Below, in pieces: positions 17,538-25,821 of a DNA stretch of 64,000 nt (its first letter is position 1; every line of letters begins with the position of its first letter). Both the position numbers and the translations under genes were made by a program. The notes below the pieces were generated by a model. It made no database searches and had not been told where the DNA came from. It worked only from the letters and a program-made list of their open reading frames with translations. Source of the DNA: Akkermansia muciniphila (GTDB taxonomy: Bacteria; Pseudomonadota; Gammaproteobacteria; Burkholderiales; Burkholderiaceae_C); contig CALQKH020000002.1 of assembly GCA_943331105.2 (NCBI GenBank), positions 62,001-126,000 of the forward strand, written 5' to 3'.

Positions 17538-18014
17538 TCCGTTCTTCCTGGGTGTACCTTCTTTAACTCTGTACACCCACCACCCTAAAGTCAAGCATAC
17601 CGACCAATACGCTGGGCACCGGATGCGTCGCTCAGGCATATCTTGGTCATGAAAATAGTTCATCTGAATGCTCAGCCTTGAGCGGGCCGCATGCGCGGCT
17701 TCATAGCATCAGTCAATCAAGCCCCCATCCATTTATCTCGAGTAACGCGGTACCTTAGGCGATGGTCCCGTATCGCGTCCTGGAAAAGACATCACCACGA
17801 CAAGTGTGATGTGCGCTCCTATTCAGCTGCCCTACTGAGCCGGGGGTCGGGATCAAATAACTTCTTAATTTTTTGTTCATGAGGCTCAAGTTCTTGACAA
17901 ACGACCCGATTCATCAATCAACAGCATGTCACAACATGTTGTCCATCGTTAAGGCAGGCCCACTTCAGTGACAACCTGCCGTCCATTTGTGATCTGCCTT
18001 AAAGGAGAAACATC
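17538..18014 (+). other. Non-coding gap between flaG and the first flagellin gene
   Basis: It begins with a 9-bp perfect inverted repeat, TGGGTGTAC (17549-17557) and GTACACCCA (17571-17579), just after flaG; there is no T-run, so termination is uncertain. From about 17,590 to 17,880 I see no convincing gene (a 63-codon frame at 17691 lacks an RBS and family features). The right end carries the sigma-28 promoter and a 100-base leader of the flagellin gene. Confidence 0.6.
17886..17912 (+). promoter_or_regulatory. Sigma-28 promoter of the first flagellin gene
   Basis: TCAAGTTC-N11-CCCGATTC closely parallels the flgM element (TCAAGTTT-N11-GTCGATTC). The start is expected near 17919, leaving a leader of about 95 bases that ends in a good RBS (aaaggag). 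Confidence 0.75.
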
Positions 18015-20078
18015 ATGTCAGTTATCAATACCAACGTCAAAGCATTGACCGCGCAAAAAGCCATTCAAGAAAACAGCCGTGCATTGACAACGGCCATGGA
18101 GCGCTTGTCTTCGGGCAAGCGCATCAACAGCGCCAAAGACGACGCTGCTGGCTTGGCCATCTCGACCCGCATGGAAGCTCAGACACGCGGCCTGAACATG
18201 GCCATTCGCAACGCCAACGACGGCATCTCTTTGATGCAAACCGGTGAAGGCGCCATGAACGAAGTCACCGACATCTTGCAGCGCATGCGTGAATTGGCCG
18301 TGCAATCGGTCAACGGCACCAACAACGCATCGGACCGCAACGCACTGAACGACGAAGTCAAACAACTGAAGGCTGAAATCGAGCGCATCGCCACCACCAC
18401 CGAATTCAACAGCCAAAAACTCTTGGATGGTTCGTTCACAGGCAAAACATTGCAAATCGGTGATAAGGCAAACCAAACGCTGAAGATTGACATTGGCTCT
18501 TTGAAACTCAAGGATCTGGGCTTGGGCAGCACTGGCGGCGGTGCAAATGCGATGGTGAGTGGTCGCACAAGCCTTGGTGCAGTCGATGCTGGCGACATCA
18601 TGATCAACGACCAAGCCATTGGCGCCATCGTTGCTGCCGACGATTTGGAAGATGTGATCAACAACATCAACAACAACGTGGACAACGTGACCGCCAGCGG
18701 CTTCAACACCGCTGTTGCAAAGCAAATCGGTACCGGTGTCACCACCGATGGTCAGCTCAAAATTTCTGTCCGTGCCTTGGGCGCAAGTGCGGCTACCACT
18801 TACAGCATTTCTGCTTCAGCGAACATGAACGAGTTGGTGTCCAACATCAACAACGAAGTTGGGGCCGCTGTGCAAGCCAGTGTTTCAGAAGGCGGCAAGT
18901 TGGTTCTGAGCAATACAACCGGTGCAACGATCGGCGTTGTCGATACTTCTGCTTCAACAGTAGGCTCTTTTGAAACTGCTTCGGGTTTTTCCGCCACAAC
19001 TGCTACCGGGTTTACGTCTTTTGCAGGTTTCTTGAAATTGGAATCTGACGATGGCAGTCCTGTTCGCATTGACAAAGGAGCGCAAGGCACACTTGCTGAC
19101 TTGGAAACACTGGGTTTCCGCCCAACGACCTCCGATTTCAGCAAGTCATCTGACGCATACACGGTGACTGGCTCCGGACTCACAAGTGCTGGTATTGCCG
19201 CAGCATGGGGTGCAACCGATATCAAAATCAACGGAATTGCCATTCATGATGCCGATATCGTTACCGATACATTCCAACGCAAATTGGACGCGATCAATAA
19301 CTTCTCCAACGAAACGGGTGTGATTGCATCTGCATACTTGGATCAAACTCTCACCCTGACAGACGCGCAAGTTGCATCGGCTGGAACAGGTTCAATTCTT
19401 TCCTTCAACGGGACAACTGTATTTACAGGAGCGGCAAATACATCGGTCGCTGATGTCATCACAGCAATTAACGCTCAAAAAACCAACACCGGTATCACAG
19501 CCGAAAGAACCACAAACGGCGTGCGCTTGACAGGCTCAAACGTCCAAACCCTCACAATTGGCGGTACAGCAACGTCTGCAATGGCAAGCTTTGTATCAGG
19601 GGTTTCTTTTGCTTCGATTCGTTTGGACTCTGTATCGAACAGCCCAATCAGCATTGAATTGGGTGATAACGCTACGACAATTGGTGCGCATGGTTTCTTT
19701 GAATCCAATGTGGGCGCCGCAGACTACATGGTCAACGGAGCGAACCTTGGCGTCTCAACTGGCAGCAGTTTGTCGGGTTTGAGCATTGCTACCGCAAGTT
19801 CTGCATCCGCTGCATTGGGAACCATCGACAAGGCCATGGGCACTGTGAGCGATATGCGCAGTAAATTGGGTGCTATGCAGAACCGATTGAACAGTACAGT
19901 CGACAACTTGTCCAATGTGGTCACCAACACAGAAGCAGCGCGTAGCCGTATCCAAGATACCGACTACGCCACAGAGACCACTGCTTTGGCGAAATCACAG
20001 ATCATTCAGCAAGCTGCTACAGCCATGTTGGCCCAAGCCAACCAGCAACCACAGTCAGTGTTGTCTTTGCTCCAGTAA
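18015..20078 (+). CDS. fliC: Flagellin, copy 1
   Basis: A filament subunit of 687 residues, much longer than the roughly 490 of enteric FliC. The N-terminal D0/D1 (SVINTNVKALTAQKAIQENS ... LSSGKRINSAKDDAAGLAIS ... QRMRELAVQSVNGTNNASDR) and C-terminal D1/D0 (MRSKLGAMQNRLNSTVDNLS ... ARSRIQDTDYATETTALAKS) are canonical. The central 380 residues hold Flagellin_IN-type segments (ITAERTTNGVRLTGSNVQTL). The second flagellin at 33,790 is its close paralogue, central part included. Ser/Thr-rich surface loops are plausible glycosylation sites. It has its own sigma-28 promoter and a strong terminator. Confidence 0.96.
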   Translation: MSVINTNVKALTAQKAIQENSRALTTAMERLSSGKRINSAKDDAAGLAISTRMEAQTRGLNMAIRNANDGISLMQTGEGAMNEVTDILQRMRELAVQSVNGTNNASDRNALNDEVKQLKAEIERIATTTEFNSQKLLDGSFTGKTLQIGDKANQTLKIDIGSLKLKDLGLGSTGGGANAMVSGRTSLGAVDAGDIMINDQAIGAIVAADDLEDVINNINNNVDNVTASGFNTAVAKQIGTGVTTDGQLKISVRALGASAATTYSISASANMNELVSNINNEVGAAVQASVSEGGKLVLSNTTGATIGVVDTSASTVGSFETASGFSATTATGFTSFAGFLKLESDDGSPVRIDKGAQGTLADLETLGFRPTTSDFSKSSDAYTVTGSGLTSAGIAAAWGATDIKINGIAIHDADIVTDTFQRKLDAINNFSNETGVIASAYLDQTLTLTDAQVASAGTGSILSFNGTTVFTGAANTSVADVITAINAQKTNTGITAERTTNGVRLTGSNVQTLTIGGTATSAMASFVSGVSFASIRLDSVSNSPISIELGDNATTIGAHGFFESNVGAADYMVNGANLGVSTGSSLSGLSIATASSASAALGTIDKAMGTVSDMRSKLGAMQNRLNSTVDNLSNVVTNTEAARSRIQDTDYATETTALAKSQIIQQAATAMLAQANQQPQSVLSLLQ

Positions 20079-20133
20079 TTCACTAACTGAGGGATTTGAG
20101 GCATCTTTACCTTCAAGTCTCTCTGGTTGACTC

Positions 20134-20169
20134 AAAAGCCCGACACCCACAAGGTGTCGGGCTTTTTTT
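20134..20169 (+). terminator. Strong rho-independent terminator after flagellin 1
   Basis: A perfect 14-bp stem, AAAAGCCCGACACC (20134-20147) with GGTGTCGGGCTTTT (20153-20166), a 5-nt loop and a T-run to 20169. It lies 56 bases after the flagellin stop and isolates the glycosyltransferase gene that follows. Confidence 0.95.
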
Positions 20170-20215
20170 GGCGTAAAAATTGCTTAAGATGAGGAGGATT
20201 CCAAGAGGTTTATCA

Positions 20216-21847
20216 ATGAATTTTAAAGTAAACAAAATTAACAACAGTTCTGCCGCTCGATTACTCGATGTGAAGTATCAAAAAGCCGCTGATCTGATCA
20301 ACAAAAAAAAATACCATGAAGCTCTTATGCTTTTGGATTCAATTCTGAAAAAACAACCAGAGCACCGGCTGGCCAAGCGCAGCAAACCCGTGGCTCTTTT
20401 TCATATGGGCCGTCAGCTTGAAGCGGCCAGATTGTTTCACCAGTTGCACGAACAAGACCCCGAAGATTTGGTCATCCTCAAACACTGTGGCGTCGCTTAC
20501 ACAGCAGTAGGTGCTTTTGAGATCGCCACCCAATTTTTGAGCCGTTACGTCAAGTCGAAACCCAATGACTTTGATGCATGGACGAGCTTGTCAGCGGCCG
20601 CTGGGAAGTCTCAACAATATGTTGAAGCGATGTTTTATGCCACCCAGGCCCTTTCTTTGGAACCAACCAACCCCAACGCCTACAACAACTTGGGGGCCAC
20701 CTTGTTGGGTGTCAACAAAATGGAAGAGGGAGAACAGGCTTTTGAAACAGCATTGTTACTCGATAAAAATAATGTTGATGCATTATCAAATTTAGCAACA
20801 TTGGCGCATCAACGCGGCAATTATGAGTCTGCAGTGACTTTGTATAACAATTTAATAAAAAATTTAGAACCTGACACAAATTTTGCAAAAGAAGTGATCT
20901 ACCGATCAAGCTTTTCTCACCTGGCAACTGGCGACCTCAAAGAAGGTTGGCGAAGGTATGACCTCGGATTTTTGCCAACAGATCGTGGGAGTCGTACTCC
21001 AAAGCGACAATTTCAGGAGCCCCAGTGGCACGGAGAACCACTGGGTGACAAGCGTCTTCTGATATGGGGGGAGCAAGGGTTGGGTGATGAAATTATATTT
21101 TTTGGCCTTCTTAATGAAGTTCAAAATCACTGCAAGAGTATCATAGTTGAGTGCGAGCCAAGGTTGGTAAGCTTGTTTGAGCGATCATTTCCGAATTTAA
21201 AGATAAAGGCCACCAACTTAAATTCTATAGATCTCACATATTCAAAAGAATTTGATGTGCATATCCCAGTCGGCTCACTCATGGGTTTATTTTGCAACAG
21301 CATCAAAGATTTCGAGAAACTTAAACCATATATCAAACCCAACCCTCTTCTGGTTACCGAGTTCGCGAGCAGGCTAAATCAATTCAGTGGAAAAAAATTA
21401 GTAGGATTATGCTGGCGCAGTGGAAAACTTAACACCAATAGAAATTTAAACTATCTTTCAATTGACGATTTAACAGATGTAGTCAAATTAGAGGATTGTA
21501 CATTTGTAAATCTTCAGTATGGTGATTGTGAAGATGAACTAACCAGAATAGAAAATAAATTAAATATCAAAATTTTACGTTGGAACGATGTTGATCTGAA
21601 AAATGATCAAGAACAATTAGCAGCACTCATAAGTTGTTTGGATGTAGTTGTTACAGCTGGGACTGCTGTAATGGCACTCTCAATGGCTCTAGGCAAGAAA
21701 ACAATAATGTTTGGACCAAGAGGCTGGGACTTTTTAGGACAAGAAAAATACCCATGGTCACCATGTGTTGAAGCTTTTTCGCCATCAGGAAGAGATGAGC
21801 TAATAAGTATCATACCAAATGTTATAAAACGTTTAAATAATTTATGA
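20216..21847 (+). CDS. TPR-domain glycosyltransferase, probable flagellin glycosylation
   Basis: A 543-residue protein. About residues 10-230 are tetratricopeptide repeats (YHEALMLLDSILKKQPEHRL; AFEIATQFLSRYVKSKPNDF; ALSLEPTNPNAYNNLGATLL). From about residue 285 comes a GT-B-like domain (LLIWGEQGLGDEIIFFGLL; GLCWRSGKLNTNRNLNYLS; VVTAGTAVMALSMALGKKT IMFG), seen in TPR-linked glycosyltransferases near flagellin genes. With no Maf-type transferase in the window, it is the likely enzyme that moves the CMP-activated sugar to flagellin (inference). The DNA turns strongly AT-rich from about 20,740, which suggests a transferred or recombined C-terminal half. The ATG at 20216 is chosen because it follows aagagg; starts at 20180 or 20189 are possible. 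Confidence 0.75.
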   Translation: MNFKVNKINNSSAARLLDVKYQKAADLINKKKYHEALMLLDSILKKQPEHRLAKRSKPVALFHMGRQLEAARLFHQLHEQDPEDLVILKHCGVAYTAVGAFEIATQFLSRYVKSKPNDFDAWTSLSAAAGKSQQYVEAMFYATQALSLEPTNPNAYNNLGATLLGVNKMEEGEQAFETALLLDKNNVDALSNLATLAHQRGNYESAVTLYNNLIKNLEPDTNFAKEVIYRSSFSHLATGDLKEGWRRYDLGFLPTDRGSRTPKRQFQEPQWHGEPLGDKRLLIWGEQGLGDEIIFFGLLNEVQNHCKSIIVECEPRLVSLFERSFPNLKIKATNLNSIDLTYSKEFDVHIPVGSLMGLFCNSIKDFEKLKPYIKPNPLLVTEFASRLNQFSGKKLVGLCWRSGKLNTNRNLNYLSIDDLTDVVKLEDCTFVNLQYGDCEDELTRIENKLNIKILRWNDVDLKNDQEQLAALISCLDVVVTAGTAVMALSMALGKKTIMFGPRGWDFLGQEKYPWSPCVEAFSPSGRDELISIIPNVIKRLNNL

Positions 21848-21915
21848 TTTAATGGCCCTTATTAAAAATTTTATTTCAATAAACAATTTTATAAAAGAAA
21901 TTTAATGTTTAATTT

Positions 21916-21932
21916 GTTTTTACGGTAAAAAC
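21916..21932. repeat. Small perfect palindrome in the convergent gap
   Basis: GTTTTTAC-G-GTAAAAAC lies between the convergent glycosyltransferase and amidotransferase genes, in very AT-rich DNA (21,848-22,060). No GC-rich terminator hairpin is seen in this gap, so this or a rho-dependent end may close both transcripts. Confidence 0.35.
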
Positions 21933-22060
21933 TGAGTTAGATGCCTGAAAAAAAGCCCCGTTTATAAATATAAATTTTAACAATAGTAATATGACTATGT
22001 TATGACAGGGTCATTAGCCACGATGATCCGCCAAACCCGTTATCGCGGTCTTTAAAGTCA

Positions 22061-23299
22061 TCACGGCCACCCTTTGCCAACGGTGATGTACTTATTCTGA
22101 TCGGCATCGGCCAACTGGCTGTTTGCAATGAAGCCACCACCACTAAAAACGCGCTCGTCGCCATAAGGGGCTTCCCCCTGCTCGATTGGCGAGAATGCCC
22201 AAACGCCGGGATCTGTCTGTTTCCAGAAACGGGGGTTTCGATGCTGATCCAGCATGAAATTGAGCGCCCTAATATTGACGCCCAACCAGTCGCAAAATTT
22301 GTCCGTATGCTGGAGCGGCGCATGCTCATAGCGCCGGACCAAAGCCAGTGCGTCATCACGCGTCAGGCGGCCATGCCGAATTTCGCGTGTCGCATGGTCT
22401 GTCACCTTAGAAAAACCATGCTTGTAACTTTTTAGCCGGTCATGCACATCCATGAAGTTGAAGCAGTCCACATGGTCATAGCAGTCGAATGTCCGTGCGA
22501 AACTTGCCGTGCGGTATTCATGCTGGCGCATCATCTCCTCGTGCTGAGCCTTGGGGTCCCAGCGCACATAGTTACCCAAATAGATGCCCCTCACACCCAC
22601 CCGGTCCAGATCGTGATCTGACGGGTATCTGTATTGCCAGACATCGTCTTCGGTCAACGTATCGAAGATGGACAGAAGGTCGTCAGCCTCTTTGCCCATC
22701 AAGTCATGGTCCTTGCGGTAGCGACGGGTCATCTCGACTTCATGTTCATGGGAAAACATGCCGACCTGCTCGAGCCCCTGATGCGCACCCCAGATAATCA
22801 GTGGCACGCCATAGCGAACTGCCGTCTGGACAGGAAATACTGTCTGGCCGGCAAGGCAAGGCCAATAGATGCTGCCAAACTCACGCAAGGTCGTGCGTGT
22901 GATTTTCTTCACCGAGTTAGGATTCACGTTTTGTACCAAAATATCGCAGTTGAATCGGATGCGAAGATTCGCCAGATTCCAGATTCCCAGCGAAGTATTG
23001 AAGTACTTGTTGTAAGTAACGAGCAAAGGATTGAGACCCAATTTCTCCTTGACCAAATGGACAATGAAGTACGAGTCGTTTCCTCCAGTAACCGGAACGA
23101 TGCAGTCGTAAGTCTGTCCACCAATGCTGCGATAAGGGCGAACCAAATCCTCCAGCTTCTTCCACCGCCCATCCCAATCAAGGCTATCCTTTTCTTCATG
23201 GATGCGGCAGCCCGAACAAATCCCTTCCTCATCCAGCGTAAGGCCAAGTGGATGCGATGCAGGATAAAGGCATCGTTTGCAGGTTTGAATCAGTTGCAT
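22061..23299 (-). CDS. N-acetyl sugar amidotransferase A (PseA/WbpG/WbuX-like), variant PP-loop
   Basis: A 412-residue protein of the PP-loop family that turns an N-acetyl group of a nucleotide sugar or nonulosonate into an acetamidino group, using ammonia from a HisH/HisF-type pair. The N-terminal zinc-type Cys sets are at C7/C10 and C28/C31 (CKRCLYPASHPLG ... GICSGC). The PP-loop at residues 71-76 reads TGGNDS where the family usually has SGG[K/x]DS, so nucleotide binding may differ. Its gene follows the HisF-like gene by 2 bases, the last of the leftward cassette. A second amidotransferase (24682-25809) keeps SGGKDS. It may work on another position or assist; unproven. Confidence 0.75.
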   Translation of the reverse strand: MQLIQTCKRCLYPASHPLGLTLDEEGICSGCRIHEEKDSLDWDGRWKKLEDLVRPYRSIGGQTYDCIVPVTGGNDSYFIVHLVKEKLGLNPLLVTYNKYFNTSLGIWNLANLRIRFNCDILVQNVNPNSVKKITRTTLREFGSIYWPCLAGQTVFPVQTAVRYGVPLIIWGAHQGLEQVGMFSHEHEVEMTRRYRKDHDLMGKEADDLLSIFDTLTEDDVWQYRYPSDHDLDRVGVRGIYLGNYVRWDPKAQHEEMMRQHEYRTASFARTFDCYDHVDCFNFMDVHDRLKSYKHGFSKVTDHATREIRHGRLTRDDALALVRRYEHAPLQHTDKFCDWLGVNIRALNFMLDQHRNPRFWKQTDPGVWAFSPIEQGEAPYGDERVFSGGGFIANSQLADADQNKYITVGKGWP

Positions 23300-23301
23300 A
23301 T

Positions 23302-24072
23302 TCAGTTTGACTCGATCTCTACAGATGGCGCCCGCAAAGGAAGATCTGCAAGCTGGTGTTTAAATGCGCCAATGGCGTTTTCGCGATAATTCAGGGCATT
23401 TCCAATCGCGGCTGCGGTCACCTGTCGGACATCCAGCACACGGCGCAAAACTGAAGCCTCACTGAGTCCGCCAAATGCGATCAGGGGCAAATCGTGCAAC
23501 GGAAATTGTTTCAGCAGCTCAAAGTCAAATCCACGATCGTGCCCTTCGTTTTTCCAGTCAATGATGAGCGCTTCCGACACCACTTTCTCACGCAGAAGCG
23601 CCACCACCTTTTCATTAAGCGGGGCATGTGTGCTGCGGCGATAGTCGAGCCAGCATAACCGACCCGATTCCATCGACAACGGCAAAGCCGCAATCAGTGC
23701 CTGCGCACCCAATCGGTCCGATAGCCCCCTCGCGACCTCGGGCGCATCGCGCAGCAACGCATCGATGCACAAACGGTCTGCGCCGGATTGAATGACACGA
23801 ATACCCTCCTCGACGGTGCGTATGCCTCCGGAAAAAATGATCGGCGTCCCCAGACCCATTTTGGCTACCCGGTCGAGCAAGCTAAAGTCCGGCCCCATTT
23901 GCTGAGCCGAGCGGTCGACGGATTGCAAAATGATTTCATCCGCGCCCCATCGATCGAGGTTCTCCGCCAAGATTTCGGGCTTGCCCAGGGGCAGATGACG
24001 GCGATAGCCAAAGGACTGCACCGCCCAGCCATTTTTCACCGTGATGACACCGACAAGACGTTTCTTAAGCAC
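23302..24072 (-). CDS. HisF-like ammonia-channelling partner (WbuZ/HisF2-like)
   Basis: A 256-residue (beta/alpha)8 barrel of the HisF family. KKRLVGVITVKNGWAVQS aligns with the HisF start, where the catalytic Asp11 (CLDVKDG) is a Thr, and the strand around Asp130 reads LIAALPLSME with no Asp. Both catalytic acids of histidine biosynthesis are thus missing, so it is not a housekeeping HisF. The phosphate-binding FSGGIRTVEEG and FGGLSE loops remain. It probably passes ammonia from the HisH-like protein to an amidotransferase. The GTG at 24072 is favoured; a TTG at 24087 overlaps the hisH-like stop further. Confidence 0.8.
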   Translation of the reverse strand: MLKKRLVGVITVKNGWAVQSFGYRRHLPLGKPEILAENLDRWGADEIILQSVDRSAQQMGPDFSLLDRVAKMGLGTPIIFSGGIRTVEEGIRVIQSGADRLCIDALLRDAPEVARGLSDRLGAQALIAALPLSMESGRLCWLDYRRSTHAPLNEKVVALLREKVVSEALIIDWKNEGHDRGFDFELLKQFPLHDLPLIAFGGLSEASVLRRVLDVRQVTAAAIGNALNYRENAIGAFKHQLADLPLRAPSVEIESN

Positions 24073-24685
24073 GGCACAACCCTTCAATCACTGAAGCCAG
24101 CATGGCTCTCCCTGCCGACTGACTTTTTTCCGGATGAAACTGAAGCCCCACCACATTGTTGCGATGCACCCCCACCGTGAATGGCTCGCTGAACTCATCC
24201 ATCCTTGCAACTGCCATCTGATATTGGGCCGGCGCATCGAAAACATAGGAATGATTGAAGTACATGGCCTGCCCATCGCTGTTCATGAACAGCGGCTCAT
24301 CCTTGACCACCTCGATGCTGTTCCAGCCTATGTGCCAGCGTGATTGTTCCAGTGCCATGACTTTGCCCGGGATCAGACCCAGTCCTGCTGTAAGCCCCAG
24401 TTCACTGGAACTGTCCGCGAGCAGTTGCATTCCAAGACAAATGCCAACCACGGGCTTGCCACCCAGGGCCTGCTGACAAAGAATGTCAGCCAGATCACTG
24501 GCGTGCAGCGCCTGCATGGCCGCCGGGAACGCACCCACACCAGGAAGCAGCAGTAAATCCGACTGAGCCAGCGTCTCGCTGTTGCCAGCGATTCGACACC
24601 GATAGCCCATCGTATGCAACGCATGCCGAACAGAAGCCAGATTACCCACGCCGTAATCAACGATACCGATGGTAAGCCGCTTCAC
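24065..24685 (-). CDS. HisH-like glutamine amidotransferase (WbuY/HisH2-like)
   Basis: A 206-residue class I glutaminase. The catalytic triad is visible: Cys83 in GICLGMQ, His184 and Glu186 in FHPEKS; the N-terminus IVDYGVGNLASV and LPGVGAF are HisH hallmarks. It releases ammonia from glutamine for the sugar amidotransferase reaction through the HisF-like partner, with which it overlaps by 8 bases. It also overlaps amidotransferase B (ends 24682) by 4 bases, so the three are translationally coupled. This arrangement is the known WbpG-HisH2-HisF2 / WbuXYZ set, not the his operon. Confidence 0.88.
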   Translation of the reverse strand: MKRLTIGIVDYGVGNLASVRHALHTMGYRCRIAGNSETLAQSDLLLLPGVGAFPAAMQALHASDLADILCQQALGGKPVVGICLGMQLLADSSSELGLTAGLGLIPGKVMALEQSRWHIGWNSIEVVKDEPLFMNSDGQAMYFNHSYVFDAPAQYQMAVARMDEFSEPFTVGVHRNNVVGLQFHPEKSQSAGRAMLASVIEGLCRA

Positions 24686-25809
24686 AGCCCCACCCCGACC
24701 TTGAATTTCGGGTGAATCGATCCATCGGATTCCACCGTGAACAAGGTCTTGTTAACCGATGCTTTAACTTTTTCCCAAAAGTCCGCTACAGATATTCCTA
24801 GATAATCACAGTAGTCTTTGATGTATTTTTGATCCTGAGCATCGTCAAATCTTTCGACGATTTTTATAGCGGCTTCACGACTGATACGCCCTAAACGAAT
24901 TTCCTCGTTGACATAATCTGTCACTCGACCGAAACCGAACTTGTAGTATTTTATCAACTGGTTGACCGGTGTGAAATCTTCATCCAATGCCGTAACCCCA
25001 TAAAGATCACCGGTCTTCTCAACGCCATCAACACGTATCTCAAGACCATTTGCACAGGAGTAGGCTGCATTATTAACCAAAGACCAATCACCAAGGAACC
25101 ATCCAAGGTAGACGATCTGAAGATCATGCTTCTCAAATTCTTTAGTTTCTGGATACACATATGAAACCAGATCAGCCTTAGAAAATCCGCAATCCAGCAT
25201 CCAGTCTAGGCCACTCGAAAGCGTATTCATATAGCGCAAACTGTTACCATCATATCCAGTCCGCCCAAGTGTTTTCATATCACCCAACTGTAAACCTGGA
25301 TTTTCGCCCCAAAATATCAACTTGATGCCATACTTGATAGCGATCTGGGGCACTGAAGCAAAAAGCGCCATTTCTGTCGAACGGAAGGAATTAGTAAACT
25401 CCCGAAAACCTTCGCGTTTTAATTTTTTCCAGGTTTGTGGCGCTGGCGCACTGACTACGACATCAAAACCAAGTTCTATCAAGTTTGAAAGGTTGTTCAC
25501 ACCACGCTCGGTCACCTGCTCCGGCGGGTAACTCAAACAAACTAGCAGCGGATTGATACCCAGTTTGTCGCGTAGAAACAATGCTTGACGTGTACTATCC
25601 TTGCCTCCGCTTACGCCAATGATGCAATCATGGTATTGGCCTTTCTTCCTGGGATGACTTGCCAGCAGATCTTGAAGAATCTCAAAACGCTCATGCCAAT
25701 CCACATGCTGAAGCGCTTCAAAATAATTGCATGCAGGACATACCCCATCCGTCGAAAAGACGGTGTTGGGTCGGGTATCCGGTTGAAGACAACGATTGCA
25801 ATACTTCAT
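24682..25809 (-). CDS. N-acetyl sugar amidotransferase B (PseA/WbpG/WbuX-like)
   Basis: A 375-residue PP-loop enzyme. Cys pairs C4/C7 and C24/C27 (CNRCLQPDTRPN ... GVCPAC) and the intact ATP-binding SGGKDS (residues 67-72) fit active N-acetyl sugar amidotransferases, such as PseA of Campylobacter, which makes the 7-acetamidino form of pseudaminic acid. It is directly coupled to the HisH-like gene. The DNA is more AT-rich than that of the HisH/HisF genes after it, so the cassette may be a composite. Confidence 0.85.
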   Translation of the reverse strand: MKYCNRCLQPDTRPNTVFSTDGVCPACNYFEALQHVDWHERFEILQDLLASHPRKKGQYHDCIIGVSGGKDSTRQALFLRDKLGINPLLVCLSYPPEQVTERGVNNLSNLIELGFDVVVSAPAPQTWKKLKREGFREFTNSFRSTEMALFASVPQIAIKYGIKLIFWGENPGLQLGDMKTLGRTGYDGNSLRYMNTLSSGLDWMLDCGFSKADLVSYVYPETKEFEKHDLQIVYLGWFLGDWSLVNNAAYSCANGLEIRVDGVEKTGDLYGVTALDEDFTPVNQLIKYYKFGFGRVTDYVNEEIRLGRISREAAIKIVERFDDAQDQKYIKDYCDYLGISVADFWEKVKASVNKTLFTVESDGSIHPKFKVGVGL

Positions 25810-25821
25810 GCGTTATCCAAA

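Noticed and set aside
17691-17882. 63-codon frame before the first flagellin gene
   Set aside because: No RBS, no family signal, and it runs up to the sigma-28 promoter.
22000-22359. 119-codon minus-strand frame at the end of the acetamidino cassette
   Set aside because: A different frame of amidotransferase A; codon pattern and homology favour the long frame.
24065-24685. hisH/hisF as part of the histidine operon
   Set aside because: No other his genes, the HisF-like protein lacks both catalytic Asp residues, and they are coupled to sugar amidotransferases.
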